Source: Eunapius fragilis (lineage: Eukaryota > Porifera > Demospongiae > Spongillida > Spongillidae). Taken from it: a stretch of 64,000 nt of DNA. The notes under the pieces are model-generated. The model was not told the origin of the DNA and did no database searches. It saw only the letters and a program-made list of their open reading frames with translations. Below, piece after piece: positions 47,501-59,100 of the stretch (the first letter of the stretch is position 1; every line of letters begins with the position of its first letter). The stretch lies in NCBI GenBank assembly GCA_963681505.1, contig OY811971.1, forward strand, positions 22,826,962-22,890,961, in the 5' to 3' direction. The translations under genes and the position numbers were made by a program.

Positions 47501-48209
47501 TACTAGTGTGGACAGAAATATTTCCACTAAGTATAATGAACTGAAACACTTGAAAGAACTTACCCAAATAAGGGAGGACATGTTTGAGTATTATAGAGCA
47601 ATTGATCGTGGTGACGTTATTGACTGGCCAATTGAATTGTTGCATCCCAGCAAGATTAAAGTTAAAGTTGATGACAGTTTCTACCAGGAGATCACACTAT
47701 TTTGTACCAACTCGTTCAACAATGAAGTACATGCATTTCCAAGAATTGATAAATTTGGAAGGTGCCGGGTAAATGGACAATTATTTTCATCTGATTATAA
47801 TTCAACTGATAGAGGTGCATTGATACAAGCAATGTTTGTAATGAATGACAGCAATGAACTGCACCCTTACTTTGGGATTGTGAGATTCTACTTCCAAATA
47901 TGCATCAAGCATAAAAGTGACACTGGAAACCTCCAAAATGTAACACTGGCTTATGTAACTTGGATGGTGTTTAAGACACCTGAGAAAGATAAATTCTCAA
48001 ACCTATATTTAGTGAGTGATACATTTTATCAACGCGATAAGATCATTAGTCCTCGAAGGTTTATCAGTCGCTGTACCCTGGTACGTGGTGAGAAGAAATC
48101 TTCATATTATGTTGCCAATCTACCAGAGATGAAACTGAACAATGTACTTCAATGTATGAATGTGTGCAGTTATGTTGAACTGTTGTGTATGCAGCATGTA
48201 TATTGTTGA
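44588..48209 (+). CDS. CACTA (tnp2-type) transposase, spliced
   Basis: I chose ATG at 44588 because MPKKNYLHSCDCARCKRRYT followed by STVRRHR is the usual Cys-rich N-terminus of animal CACTA transposases. Small acidic exons follow: about 44852-44981 (DNSGLVLDVDNESGS, ending before GTACATG), 45026-45095 (ENEDDFAGTGLEKF), 45302-45400 (GCVVDTENVSTYAGD, EEEVIEEGEH) and 45518-45575 (CGENDDESVLYSCQRQL). The long last exon (about 45628-48209) is uninterrupted. It contains CICGLISVVLKL, a zinc-like CPNDICNCLYN, then the tnp2 core: NVDWFKPFKRSEYKVAAL, NLPRAERFKERW, GIIPGPTEPKGNINTFLKPL, KADYGCSRC, DPMHTFLLGMAHNE, and YGPPHGYWCFGYERMNGVL. These correspond to Transposase_21 (tnp2) blocks. The protein would catalyse cut-and-paste transposition. 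The gene looks intact; splice borders of the small exons are estimates. Confidence 0.8.
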
Positions 48210-48249
48210 AAGCCATAACTACAATGACTGGCTAAATGTACTAATAATA

Positions 48250-48591
48250 ATATATTAAATCATATGTATTGTTGGATTTCTTAAAATCACTCATTGATTC
48301 CCAATCTGAAGCCAATCATGTGAAAAATCCAGCGCATAATCAAACAGGATTTGGTGCACATTTTCCAAGCATAATCTAGTAGAAAATCTTTTCAAAATCT
48401 ACACTAGATTTGTCAAAGGATTAAAAATCTATGGGAAATCAAAAACAGATAAAAAATCAAACACGAAATCATTCGTGTGATTTAGAATCTAAATAAATCT
48501 TCATTTGATTTCAAATCATAAGTAAATCAAATAAATCAATTGTAAAATCGTTCTCACAATCAAATAAGATTCGACGCGTTTTTTCCCTGTG
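48250..48591. repeat. Right subterminal AAATC array
   Basis: Dense AAATC/GATTT motifs (AAATCAAACACGAAATC, AAATCAAATAAATC) lead into the terminal GACGCGTTTTTTCCCTGTG. It mirrors 42935-43290. Confidence 0.7.
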
Positions 48592-49252
48592 GCGCTACGC
48601 CCAATTAGTAGTGACGGTGATTTCGAAAGCACTTCGTTGGGACGCGTCAAGAGCAGGTGTTACTCATGCAATGGGGTCAATGCCAGGTGTAAGTCTTGCA
48701 GTTAAATCAAAGCGTGTTTGTTCTTGTTGCCTCCCAATAATGAAGCGAAATCGCTGTGCTAATTCCAATCCAATTTCGGCCATCACCTTAGCAGAATCGA
48801 CTTTGGACGATTATAGTAAGCCTTCTAAGCACTTCACCTACTGCAATTGGTCTGACATCAGGAGGACAATTGGGTTTATTCTTTGATAGAGCTGTTAAAG
48901 TGGCTCCAGAAAGATAACGGACAACTCCTTTGGTGCCTTGCCAGCAGCAAGAAGATAATATTCCGCAAGGATGATAATATGGAAGTATATGCTATGACCT
49001 GTCATTCACTCAGTTCAATTTATTGGTAGCAGCAAACATAAATGTACTCCTCTCGGGATGTGATTTTATAAATTACACTTTCATTTGATTTAAAATTGCA
49101 TTACCAGTATTACATTTGGCATTTAATGATAGTAGAGCAAATACAAATGTTTCATTCATACAATTGAAAGTACTAAAAATGGTTCCCACAAGTAATGCAC
49201 AATTTTCAAGGCACATTTCCTTTATACACGCATATCATTGATGGCAGCCAGT
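48592..49252. other. Unassigned sequence between CACTA element and host gene
   Basis: A plus-strand open frame at 48611-48886 (SRAGVTHAMGSMPG, KSKRVCSCCLPIMKRNRC, ending SDIRRTIGFIL) has a Cys cluster but no family I recognise. It may be a relic related to the DUF6589/RecQ unit on the other side of the insertion. 49000-49250 should include the 3' end of the host gene; AATAAA-like signals on the minus strand are not clear. Confidence 0.35.
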
Positions 49253-50192
49253 CTACGATGGCCTAAGTTCCAAAGACGGGTCTGGACATGCTTCTGACAT
49301 GTGGTCATCATGTTCTCCAGTGCTTGTATGGCCGTCATCATGTAAGTCCATGAAGAGACCACAATCACCAAGGCTCAGTGCTGAGTCATTCGATATGACT
49401 TGATTGGTAGCCCCTATGTCGTCCACAACAGTTGATGCTGCCATGTTCCTTTTGTCAACCAGTGATGTGTTTTCACTGGGTCCAACAAAAGGAGCATCAC
49501 TTCCATGGACATCTGCCAGAGTGATTTGGTTTTGTGCTGAGCTTGTTTCTGCTGACATGGTGTGTGACTGTGGACCATTGGCCGTGCGGTTGACAGCTTG
49601 CACATACCGGCTAACCACATCATGGAATTTGTAGTGCTCATTGGGATGCAGCTGATCTCTAACCTTGCAGGCGGCGTCCTTAAACGTCATGTGAAGTCCA
49701 TCTGATGGATTGTCTACATCAATTACTTGCTTTGTGTTGGCCCTGAGAACAGCCCTGGTGGCGTGCACTCTATTCTCGAGGTTCTTTCTCCTCTCAGAGA
49801 GGCTTAGGTGGACCTCCTGTCCCTGATCCCTTATGTCCATCGCACTCTGGGTGGATCCCCTCATCTGAGGTTTCCACACAAAGTGACCCTCCCCTTCATT
49901 CAGGAATGGGCTGTTGATTTCATTGATCTCTGGCTCACAGGATTTTGTATCCGTCTTCAAGTGATCGAATTCCAAGCCTAACCTTTGCAAGTTCCCCTGT
50001 TTCATATTTTTGCTCATATCTGCAGGCCTTTTATCACTCTGGTTGTTCCTCTGCCACTGTTCATCTATGACTGATGAGCTTCCTGACATATCAATGCTAG
50101 TAGTGATGTGCTGACTTTCGATCACAATAGCACTGTCTTTTTCACATTGATCTGCACTGACATTTTGAATTTTGCTTGAGACCTTCTGATGG
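49253..50192 (-). other. Exon 17 of copy B: long hydrophilic C-terminal tail
   Basis: An open frame of 313 codons with no domain I know, rich in Ser, Asn, Asp, Glu and His. A charged helical stretch (LSLSERRKNLENRVHATRAV) and CKVRDQLHPNEHYKFHDVVS stand out. It ends HDDHMSEACPDPSLELRPS. The acceptor (ATTAAG, after a 65-bp intron) keeps the frame from exon 16. ABCG half-transporters normally end soon after TM6, so this tail is unusual. It could instead be a separate gene starting at ATG 50209, though its close spacing and frame agreement argue for the fusion. Confidence 0.6.
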
Positions 50193-53100
50193 CTTAATAG
50201 CATGTACATTTAACAATGTCATCAGTATAGCCACATGTGCTATATATAAATACATACCTCAATAAATGTGCAATGCGTTTAAAGTTGGAGACAGGGTTAG
50301 AATATCGAATGGAGTTACTCATCGTTGCAAGAAGGAGGTAGAATATCGTAAAGGATAGAAGTACCTGTGGAGTGTTTGTTATTCAAGGGGTAGATGGAAT
50401 TTAGTTTAGAGAAATAGATATTGCTTTATCATCACTTGCCCATTAGAATGCATGTAATAACATTAATCTTACAGTGAGGTGAAGGTAAGGATTGACATCA
50501 TCAAAGTTGAAGTACTTTAGGTAGTACTGTGGTGAGGATGGAAAGCATTCAATGATAGATCCTAAACAACCTGTCTGGAAGTCATTGAGGAGAAGGCTTG
50601 CAGAGGCTGAAAACCCATAGTAGTTAGGATTGATATAGAAAAGCCATCGATAGCTAGTCAAGGGTAATGTGGAATGTGAGGGCACAGAGTAGGGTACATA
50701 TCATTTCTCGCTTACACCATAGGCATGGACTCTCTGGGAACAAAAAATCCACTGGTGAAACCTGCCACACTGGATATGATCGGGGATAGACGGAATGCGA
50801 TGTTTGGAAATCCACAGATGACAAATATCAGCAGGGCCACCCATGTTTGGTTAAGAGCAAGGTTGACGAGCAGCACTTGAACAAAGACCTTGATGCTGTA
50901 CGAATCCCTGTTCACCAACTGAGCAGAAAAGAAAGGTGCCTTTTATTCAAAAAGTTAGTATCTTTTAATACAATCACACTAACCAATAGATATAGAACTG
51001 AAGCACAAATGATGACAGGGAAAAATCCAAGGGTAACACCCCTGATGAAACCTTGAATGACAATATCCCAAGACCTCCCTGCACCATCCACACGTTCATA
51101 ACCAGTCACCTCCAGGGCCCTCTGGTAGTAGATGTAGAGGGCTGGGAACATGAAGAGAGCACTGGCCACTGAGTAGACACAGAACCCTGACATCACCAGG
51201 AGTGGGTTGTAGGACTGGTAGTATACAGTACCTGTTTTTGTGGTAAAGAAAAGGGCTATGAACATAGTGGTAGTGGTTAGACATGTAGTTCACCTCATGT
51301 TGCTAAGGGAAAATTTTAGCCATCATTCAATTATTTCGACATAATATTAAAAAGCCATTGTATGAAGAGAATAAAATTGAATTTCGTTGAATAAAGCAGT
51401 ACCACGTATTCATTACTAGAATAATCGATTGTTCAGATTGGCAGCATTTGTTTATTTTACCAAATTTTTTTAAAAATCAGTTCCCTTTATTTCTTTTGTC
51501 ATTTTTATCTGGTAACACAAGGAATTCTCACCAACTACCACACAAAATACGGACAAATACATTCATGAACCACTGCACAGCATGAGGTTATGAATGCAGG
51601 ATGGGACTGGCATTAAGTTCAATTAGTGAACCTGTGCAGTTACATGTTTCCAGTAACATAACATAAATATTCTATGATGCTTCAGAAAGGCTATTTAAAA
51701 CTACTGTAGCAACTGTCAGATAATTCACACCTAATAATATCCCATAGAAAAAGAAAATAACTGGTAAGTATAGCATTTGGCCAACTGATGCCCTCAGAGC
51801 TCCTCTTGCCTCCAAGGCAGCCAACCTGTTCAGTGTTCCACCATGATGGTCATCCAACCTATGAGAGCCATAAGATGGAAGTATTGAAGTATACAGTCTA
51901 CCTAGGATTATCTAATATAACAAGTAATACCTTTTTGCCCCATATACCGCGTACTGAACTTTCTGGGAAAATGTGCCAAGTATGTCACGGGACATACTCT
52001 GATAGCAAGCTGTCTCAATGGCAGACTGTACAAGCTTTGGATCAGGGCTCTTCTCATAATAGTCGGTTATGATTGCACGCAGCCTATGGTTACCAGCCAT
52101 GTCCATAATAACATCTGCAAAGATTGAATGTACAAATATATAAGTAGTTTAACACTTAGTAGTTTAAAGAATAATGTTTCCACAAAAAATGTGTCTTCTA
52201 AGTTAGTACAAGCTAATCAAGACTCATGTAGAAATTTATACATCAATGCTATAATACATGCATGGGATTTAGACATGCCCACCTGCTGGGTTTTCATTTG
52301 CAAGCTGTGGGGCACTTTTCCAGTACTTTGTTTGTAAAGCTTTAATGAAGACCTCATAAGCCTTGTCAGGGACCCCATGGTATGCAACCTAAGTAGTTTT
52401 GGAATGGTAAAGTTGCCTTTATTGTTGTTGTTATTATTGGATGTTGACAATAATTTATTGAATTTCAAATACATAGGAGCAGTATTAATATGACCATAAA
52501 ACACTGAGGAGCTACATGTAGACCAGCAGTTCAAATCTAAACAAACAGCATTAATGAAGTTTAACTTGAAACTATTCTTCTACTCATGATGGCCCTAGCA
52601 ACCGACCTCACTGTAGAGGTATTTAACCGCCCATAAATCTTAGCTTTTGGGCAGTGCTGGAAGTTTGAGAAAATGCAGGCTAGTCTTACAAGAGCATTCT
52701 GGGCCTCTTTGCCCCAGCTCCTATAACTCTCTACTGAGGAACACATAGCCACCCTAGCTCCTGACACCTTGGGTCATTGGAGGAGTGCTTCCTGCACCAT
52801 TAGAATTACAAGTATTATGCTAAGTGGCAGGATTGAGTGACTGTGATCTTTCCCAAGCATCAACTAGCACATCATCCAGACGGGATTGTTATAGACTATT
52901 GTAAGGCCCCCTTTACCAATCTCTGCCCATACAGACAGGTGATTATGCTGACAGAACTCTGAAAAGAGGTTATACAGGTGATTGTGTATGATAACAACAT
53001 CACCACCATGTCTGTAAGACACTGCGTGATGTCTAAGAGGATCCAAAGTGATATCGGGGCAGAATGGCATATTGATTGTATTGAGGAGTTCATATCTAGC

Positions 53101-56100
53101 CACCACATCGCTGCAATCTGGAAATCAGCAGGATCAAAATGCACATGATGCCAAAAAAGTAAAATCGCTTTATTTCTCTCCTATCTCCCAGCATGTCTTG
53201 TGTAAGACGATGTTGGATGTCATCTTTTTCAGTCAATCTTAATGACTTCCTTCCCTGTCAGTAAGGCTCAAATTATTTCTGCCTTTGCTCCTCATACTGC
53301 TTGGTTGGCTTTTGGTTGTCCCTTCAGAGATTGGAGAGAACAAAACTGACTCGACTGTTATGACATCAGTAGAGGGGACACATGATCATTGAACTCTAAA
53401 ATGGCACTTATTAAATGGTGACTGTTAGCGTGAAGAACACGGAGATGAGATGAACATAGCACATGAGTAGTAAGTGAAAGCCATGCCCTCCAAAGATGAG
53501 GCTAATTTGTGCTTGCCGGCAGTGATCATCCAGAATGTCAACTGCTATGCATATAGAGTTCCTCCTCATCAAAGAACTGCAGGGACTCAAATGAAAGTCT
53601 AGGAGGAGTTATTCAAGCTAGATGAAGCAATTTCAATTATTGCCATAGATGCTAAGAAGAGAAGGTAGGCTGCAACATGAAGATCTACTAAAGCCGAGAG
53701 CAAAACATTTGCCTTGGAACATGACATGGGCGCAATGCAAATAGTCACCTATTGGTACCGCAAGAATCTCTAAATAGATGACTTCATAGCAGGTGGAACA
53801 AATGGTTGCCTTGGGGACTGAAAACTTCACACTAAGACAAATTGATGAAAAGTCCCATGTAATAGGATATTATTATTATTGGAAGGACAAATGTGTACAA
53901 AACAGACACATAATAATAATATTAAATCCATCGGCTTGTCCTCTCCCAAACCTTCCATCTTGGTGGACATTTACAGTGAGCTGAACATCACCTTGGTCAG
54001 GTCTATTGCCAGAGCCATCTTGGCAAGGGAGTTCCTGCCCTCGTGACTTAACTTTATTTGCGGGTGTATGATTATGTAATTATTATTATCGGAACCTACG
54101 CGAGTAGGTTCCATATAGGAATCCTGCAGTATCATGAATGTCATTAAAAAAACGTCACTCTCATCTAGCGGGACAGCCAAGAGTCGGGTCACGTCGTTTT
54201 TAGTGGCAATCGAGCAATATCAAAAAGGAGAACAGTTCTGCGTTATATCTGTGTCATAAGACGGTGTACTTTTAGAGAACAAACATACTCGTCCCCATCG
54301 TCCGTACCCAGTCCCACCTAAACTTTCTCCTCCGTCGTCTTCTTCTTCTTCTTATTCTTCTTCTTCTTCCTTCGGGATAGCATAACTCACGACAGGAACG
54401 TTTGTAGAGCACGCCATGTGTACCAATCGCTTCAGGATGTGTCCGCATGTTATCTTCGGGTATCTGTTAGACGCCTAACCGATCGGGCAATTAGCTGAAG
54501 CTAGTTGTCTACAAATAGCACATTACATCAGCTATCGCAATGTTCATGACGCACCAGTATAATATAACCAGCGTTATCAAATTCGATGGTTTTACCATAC
54601 AATCTCAAGGACAAGTCTGATTCCACTCGAGCATCTAAAATCCAGATACTGCCAGATCTGCGTATGTCAAGCGCGGTACCGAAAGGAACAACAAAACGAC
54701 CACCCAAAGGTACGTTACGGCATCGATAAATGTTGGATCGATAAATGATGAGCATGCGTGGTACATCGCTAAAATGGAACGAATAGTTTAGTTGCAGCGG
54801 TAGATACTGCGTCTCTCTGTTTTATAGTAATATGCGCTGTGTGTATAACGCCAAAGTTGCTTACGTCAATTTGGTCATGTATTGTGGTGCATGGTTTATC
54901 TGATTATACCGTGAGATCAGTTTACTTAGAGTACATTTATCCTATGTATTACATGGCTTCGCTTTTAACCGTTATCAATCCTTTGCTCCTCAATGGAGAT
55001 AGTCTGGGGACTAGTGTAATATTTGGCAACAGAATTGCGGATTCTAAAATAAACCTGTCATGATCGCGCAAGTTGACGTTTATGCTACCTGATTCTATGC
55101 GTTTCAAGAACTAAATACAATACTAAATCCACCAGAAAAATTTAGGAAACAAGTAATAAAAACATTCTCTACACGAGAAGGTTGGTGGTATATAGGAATC
55201 AAAGGTGATGATGGTGTAAAAAGCAAGGGAACAAGACTTCTGATTGAAAAGGAAAAATGAAATAGACCTATATTAGCACGTACATTTAAATATGACAACA
55301 TGCTGCTAATATAGGTCTATTTCATTTTTTCTTTTCAATCAGAAGTCTTGTTCCCGTGCTTTTTACACCACCATCACCTTTGATTCCTATATACCACCAA
55401 CCTTCTCGTGTAGAGAATGTTTTCATTACTTGTAATAAATATTAACGGTGTCGAAAAAAAATCTAATGAATCTACAGTTCTACTTACAATTACATAAAAT
55501 CACCACTGACATTCCACTAACCTACCCTTGGTCAGCCTCCCTTCCCATGATGGCCTTTGCTACAGACCTCACCAATGACATATTGAGGCGGCCATAAATT
55601 TCATTGAGCATTTTGTGTTTGGGGATGGCCTGGCTGATGGAAACCAGAGAGACAAGCCGGAAATAAAAAACTCTGAGCCTCCTTCCCCCAATTGCCATAC
55701 ATTTCTACAGCTAACGATACACACATCCTGGCACCTGGTGTGTCGTTGGCAGCATGCTTTCGACTTTATCAGCATAAGCTGCTGCCCCCACAGATGTACC
55801 AGCATTATGAGAGTAAGAGGAAAAGTGACTGTAACACTGGCTGCTGGCTTATATGGTCCCCTAGCTAAGCCTTATCTCACTTTGACCCTCACAGAAAGTT
55901 GAGCCAGATGACAAAAGTTGGAAAGATATTATTGTATCATTTATCATCTTTCTTGTAATAAATATCACGCATCTACTGCCATCACTGACCTTGCCATCCG
56001 CAAGAAGCACTAGGCGATTGAACATGTGGAATATCTCCAGCCTAGGTTGGTGGATAGTTAGGACGACTGTTCTTTTTGAAGCAGCCAGTCTGTTGAGGTG

Positions 56101-59100
56101 TGCCAGCAGTTCATACGATGAAGTGGCATCCAGTCCTGAGGTGGGCTCATCCAAGAATAGCACACTTGGAAGTTTAAGTAGCTGTAGGGCTATTACCAGT
56201 CGCCTTTTCTATGAAATACATTGTTAAAGTAAATATGTTCCATAGTCAGGCATACACCAAAGGCTATGAGCATAATAGTCTTATATAAACGAGTACAGCC
56301 ATGACTATATACCTGCCCTCCACTCAGTCCTGCACCAGTGGCACCTCCTACAACTGTATCAGCAAATTGTCGCAGCTCACTCTGAGGTGGTGTGAGAAGT
56401 GAACAAATTTTATCATGTTACCCATAAAACCAACATCAATACAAAAATGAGGTGGGAACAGAAATCACAAAGTTAACATACCACTGCCAAAACTTGTTCA
56501 ATTCGTTGGAACTTGTCCAAAACGTTTGGTAGTTTGACCTGGGCAGCCAAGGTGAGGTTCTCTCTCACTGTCAGCTCCTCATAGTAGGGTGTGGCCAACT
56601 GGAGGACGTAGCCAGTATTTGCAGTGTACCATGCCCTGACTTGGTGCACCGGTTGCCCGTTGACAAAGATATGACCCTACATGTACATTGCAAACACAGC
56701 ATGCAGTTAGTTTTAACATACATATATGTGCTATGCACACCACATATAGTGGTTTGCTGGTTATTCTTTCCTCTTCCCCCATATTTACTCCATTCAAGAG
56801 GAATGGAAACTTGTATTGTTTGTCACTATGCCGTTTGCCTTCAATGGCATGTATCATATAATATCTCAGCCAACACCTCATACTAAGTAAAATACTACAA
56901 ATTGGATGGAGCATTCACCACAAACCTCCACATTCCCAGTACGCCTTCCAGTTAAAAGATCAAGAAGTGTTGTTTTTCCACAACCTTGAATGCAGCATTT
57001 ACATTGGAAATGGCAGTCAAGTATACATCTTGCAGTGCTTGCACAGACATACACACACATACCTGATGGTCCCATGATAGCACATAAGTCTCCTGGGTTG
57101 AAGTAGATGGAAACACCTTTCAAGATCTCTTTGGTGGTGTAATAATGTTTTTTATTTGATGGTGTCTGTTGGCTTTTGCGCTGCATTGTACAGAATAGAA
57201 AGAAATTTATTGTGGAACATTTGGGAATAAAATTAATACTAACTATTGTGCTCTTTTTCTTGGCAACGTGTGCCAGATATTCATGGATGGAGTTGAATGT
57301 TGCTGGAGTGGTTGCCACTTCTGAAGAATAGAATTAGCTTCAACACAATTGGTCTCTTAAGAGCTGAGTATAAAATGCACAAACCTAGACCAAGATTCTT
57401 AGCATTACCTACATGCCACTGCTGATACAATACTGGTTTATTCCAGTTGCAATATGCCCTTATTCGTCTCAGACTAAATCTGGCTAAATCCTAATGGGTC
57501 AGAACTTAATTTACTGTGTTCTCTCCCCTGTTTTTGTAATGTGTCAGAACATAAGGCTATTGTCTCTCATCATCCTATGTCCTGCACTATATCTAGTGCA
57601 CCATGTAGCTATTCTAACATATTTCACCAACAATGTCCTCTACGCCATTTACCAGTTAGTAGTGGAGCACTATCTGTGTCATCACGGTTCTCGAGCCTCT
57701 TCAGGACAAGAGGTAAAGAGTCATCTTTTTTCTCGTCTTTGACTTGGGTGGTTCTCACAGTGACAGAATAGTGGAGGTCCAGACATGACACTGAAACACC
57801 TGCTTCATCAGCACAGAGGGGAAACTGTTGTGGAAAGAGATAGCATGACCTACATTCTGTTACAAAAAGACATGCTACATGTTTATCATGACAATGTTTG
57901 CACATCACCAATAGCAGACAATTGCATGTCTCTTCCTACTAACATATCCCATATTAAATTCATTTTAAAATTCATTTCAACCACTATAGGACAAAGGCCA
58001 AATTCGAGTACTGTTTACACATACGCGCAATGTTCTACCTCTAAATCCTTTTCGTCCATTTGCTGCTTCAAACGTGCCAGGTAACCCTTCTGGTTCATAT
58101 TCAAATTTAGCAACCATAACCAGAAGACTCCCTTGGCCAGCAGGCAGCTGAGGGCAATGACCACAACAATCGTCAGCAGCACGATCTTGACATGTGCACT
58201 CCAAATGTTTGATGGGGGAGAGCCCAGAATTATCCTGTCCGGACACATGGTGCTGCAGTGAGGCCCAGAGCAGTTGTCCCTGATAGCCACAACCGAACTG
58301 TAGCGATCGGGGTACCACTGGCCGAGGGCATCACGAATGGTAGTCTTATTGGCTCCCGCCTGCATTGTACTCCATGCGTCTGGTTCCATGAATTGACTGT
58401 TTCAAGAGGAGCCGAGGTCACACGATTCATATGTATAAACATAATATAGTTAAATCACAACTGTTCATTATATACAAACTAATTCAGCGTTCGCGGGATC
58501 ACGATAAGACAAGTTGACAAGTATGGGGCACCTCAATATGATTTATTCCAATTGGCAGCATTACTCCTTAGATATTTTTTACAGTACATACACCATGATA
58601 CGGAACCGGAACTGAGGTATAAGGAAGGATGACGAAGGGGAATGGGGAAGGCATGAGGAGGGGAAGGGTTAAGGAGGTTTATTTCAAAAATAGTTTGGAA
58701 ACACCAGGTTAAAAAAAAATCCCACTAGGCAATGAATGTAACCATGCTGATTTACGATATCCAAATTGTTCCCCAACAGTGTGCCACTACCAATCATAAT
58801 GCAATGTTTTGCAAGAAATGTTATATTCTAAGAAATATTTACTCTTAACAATCTGTTTACCAACTTGTGACCGCTACACGTGCAAGCGGACCACATTTTC
58901 CAATGCATGACAAACCTGAAAGCCCCAAATGATGTGGACACATCCACAGCCTGGCTACCAAGCAGGTTTCCCTCCCCCCACAGTGTGGAGGTCACCAGGT
59001 AGATATGTTGGAAGCACTCGGTCACGTAATAGCTCAATTTCTCTACACCATCGCTAATCATCGACAGGCTGCCGTTCATGGCTCCACCGTACTCAGAAAC

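Larger units (their letters stand above)
42935..48591. mobile_element. CACTA/EnSpm transposon, 5.66 kb, apparently complete
   Basis: The terminal inverted repeats begin CACAGGGAAAAAACGCGTC; the right end is the same with one or two differences. About 330 bp inside each end is filled with AAATC/GATTT motifs in both orientations, a subterminal array as in plant and animal CACTA elements. The target duplication is unclear (GCT before the left end, GCGCT after the right). It carries two divergent genes: a spliced tnp2-type transposase (44588-48209, plus) and a coiled-coil accessory gene (43519-44462, minus), with about 125 bp between their starts. The long transposase exon is open throughout, so the copy may be recent. 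Confidence 0.85.
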
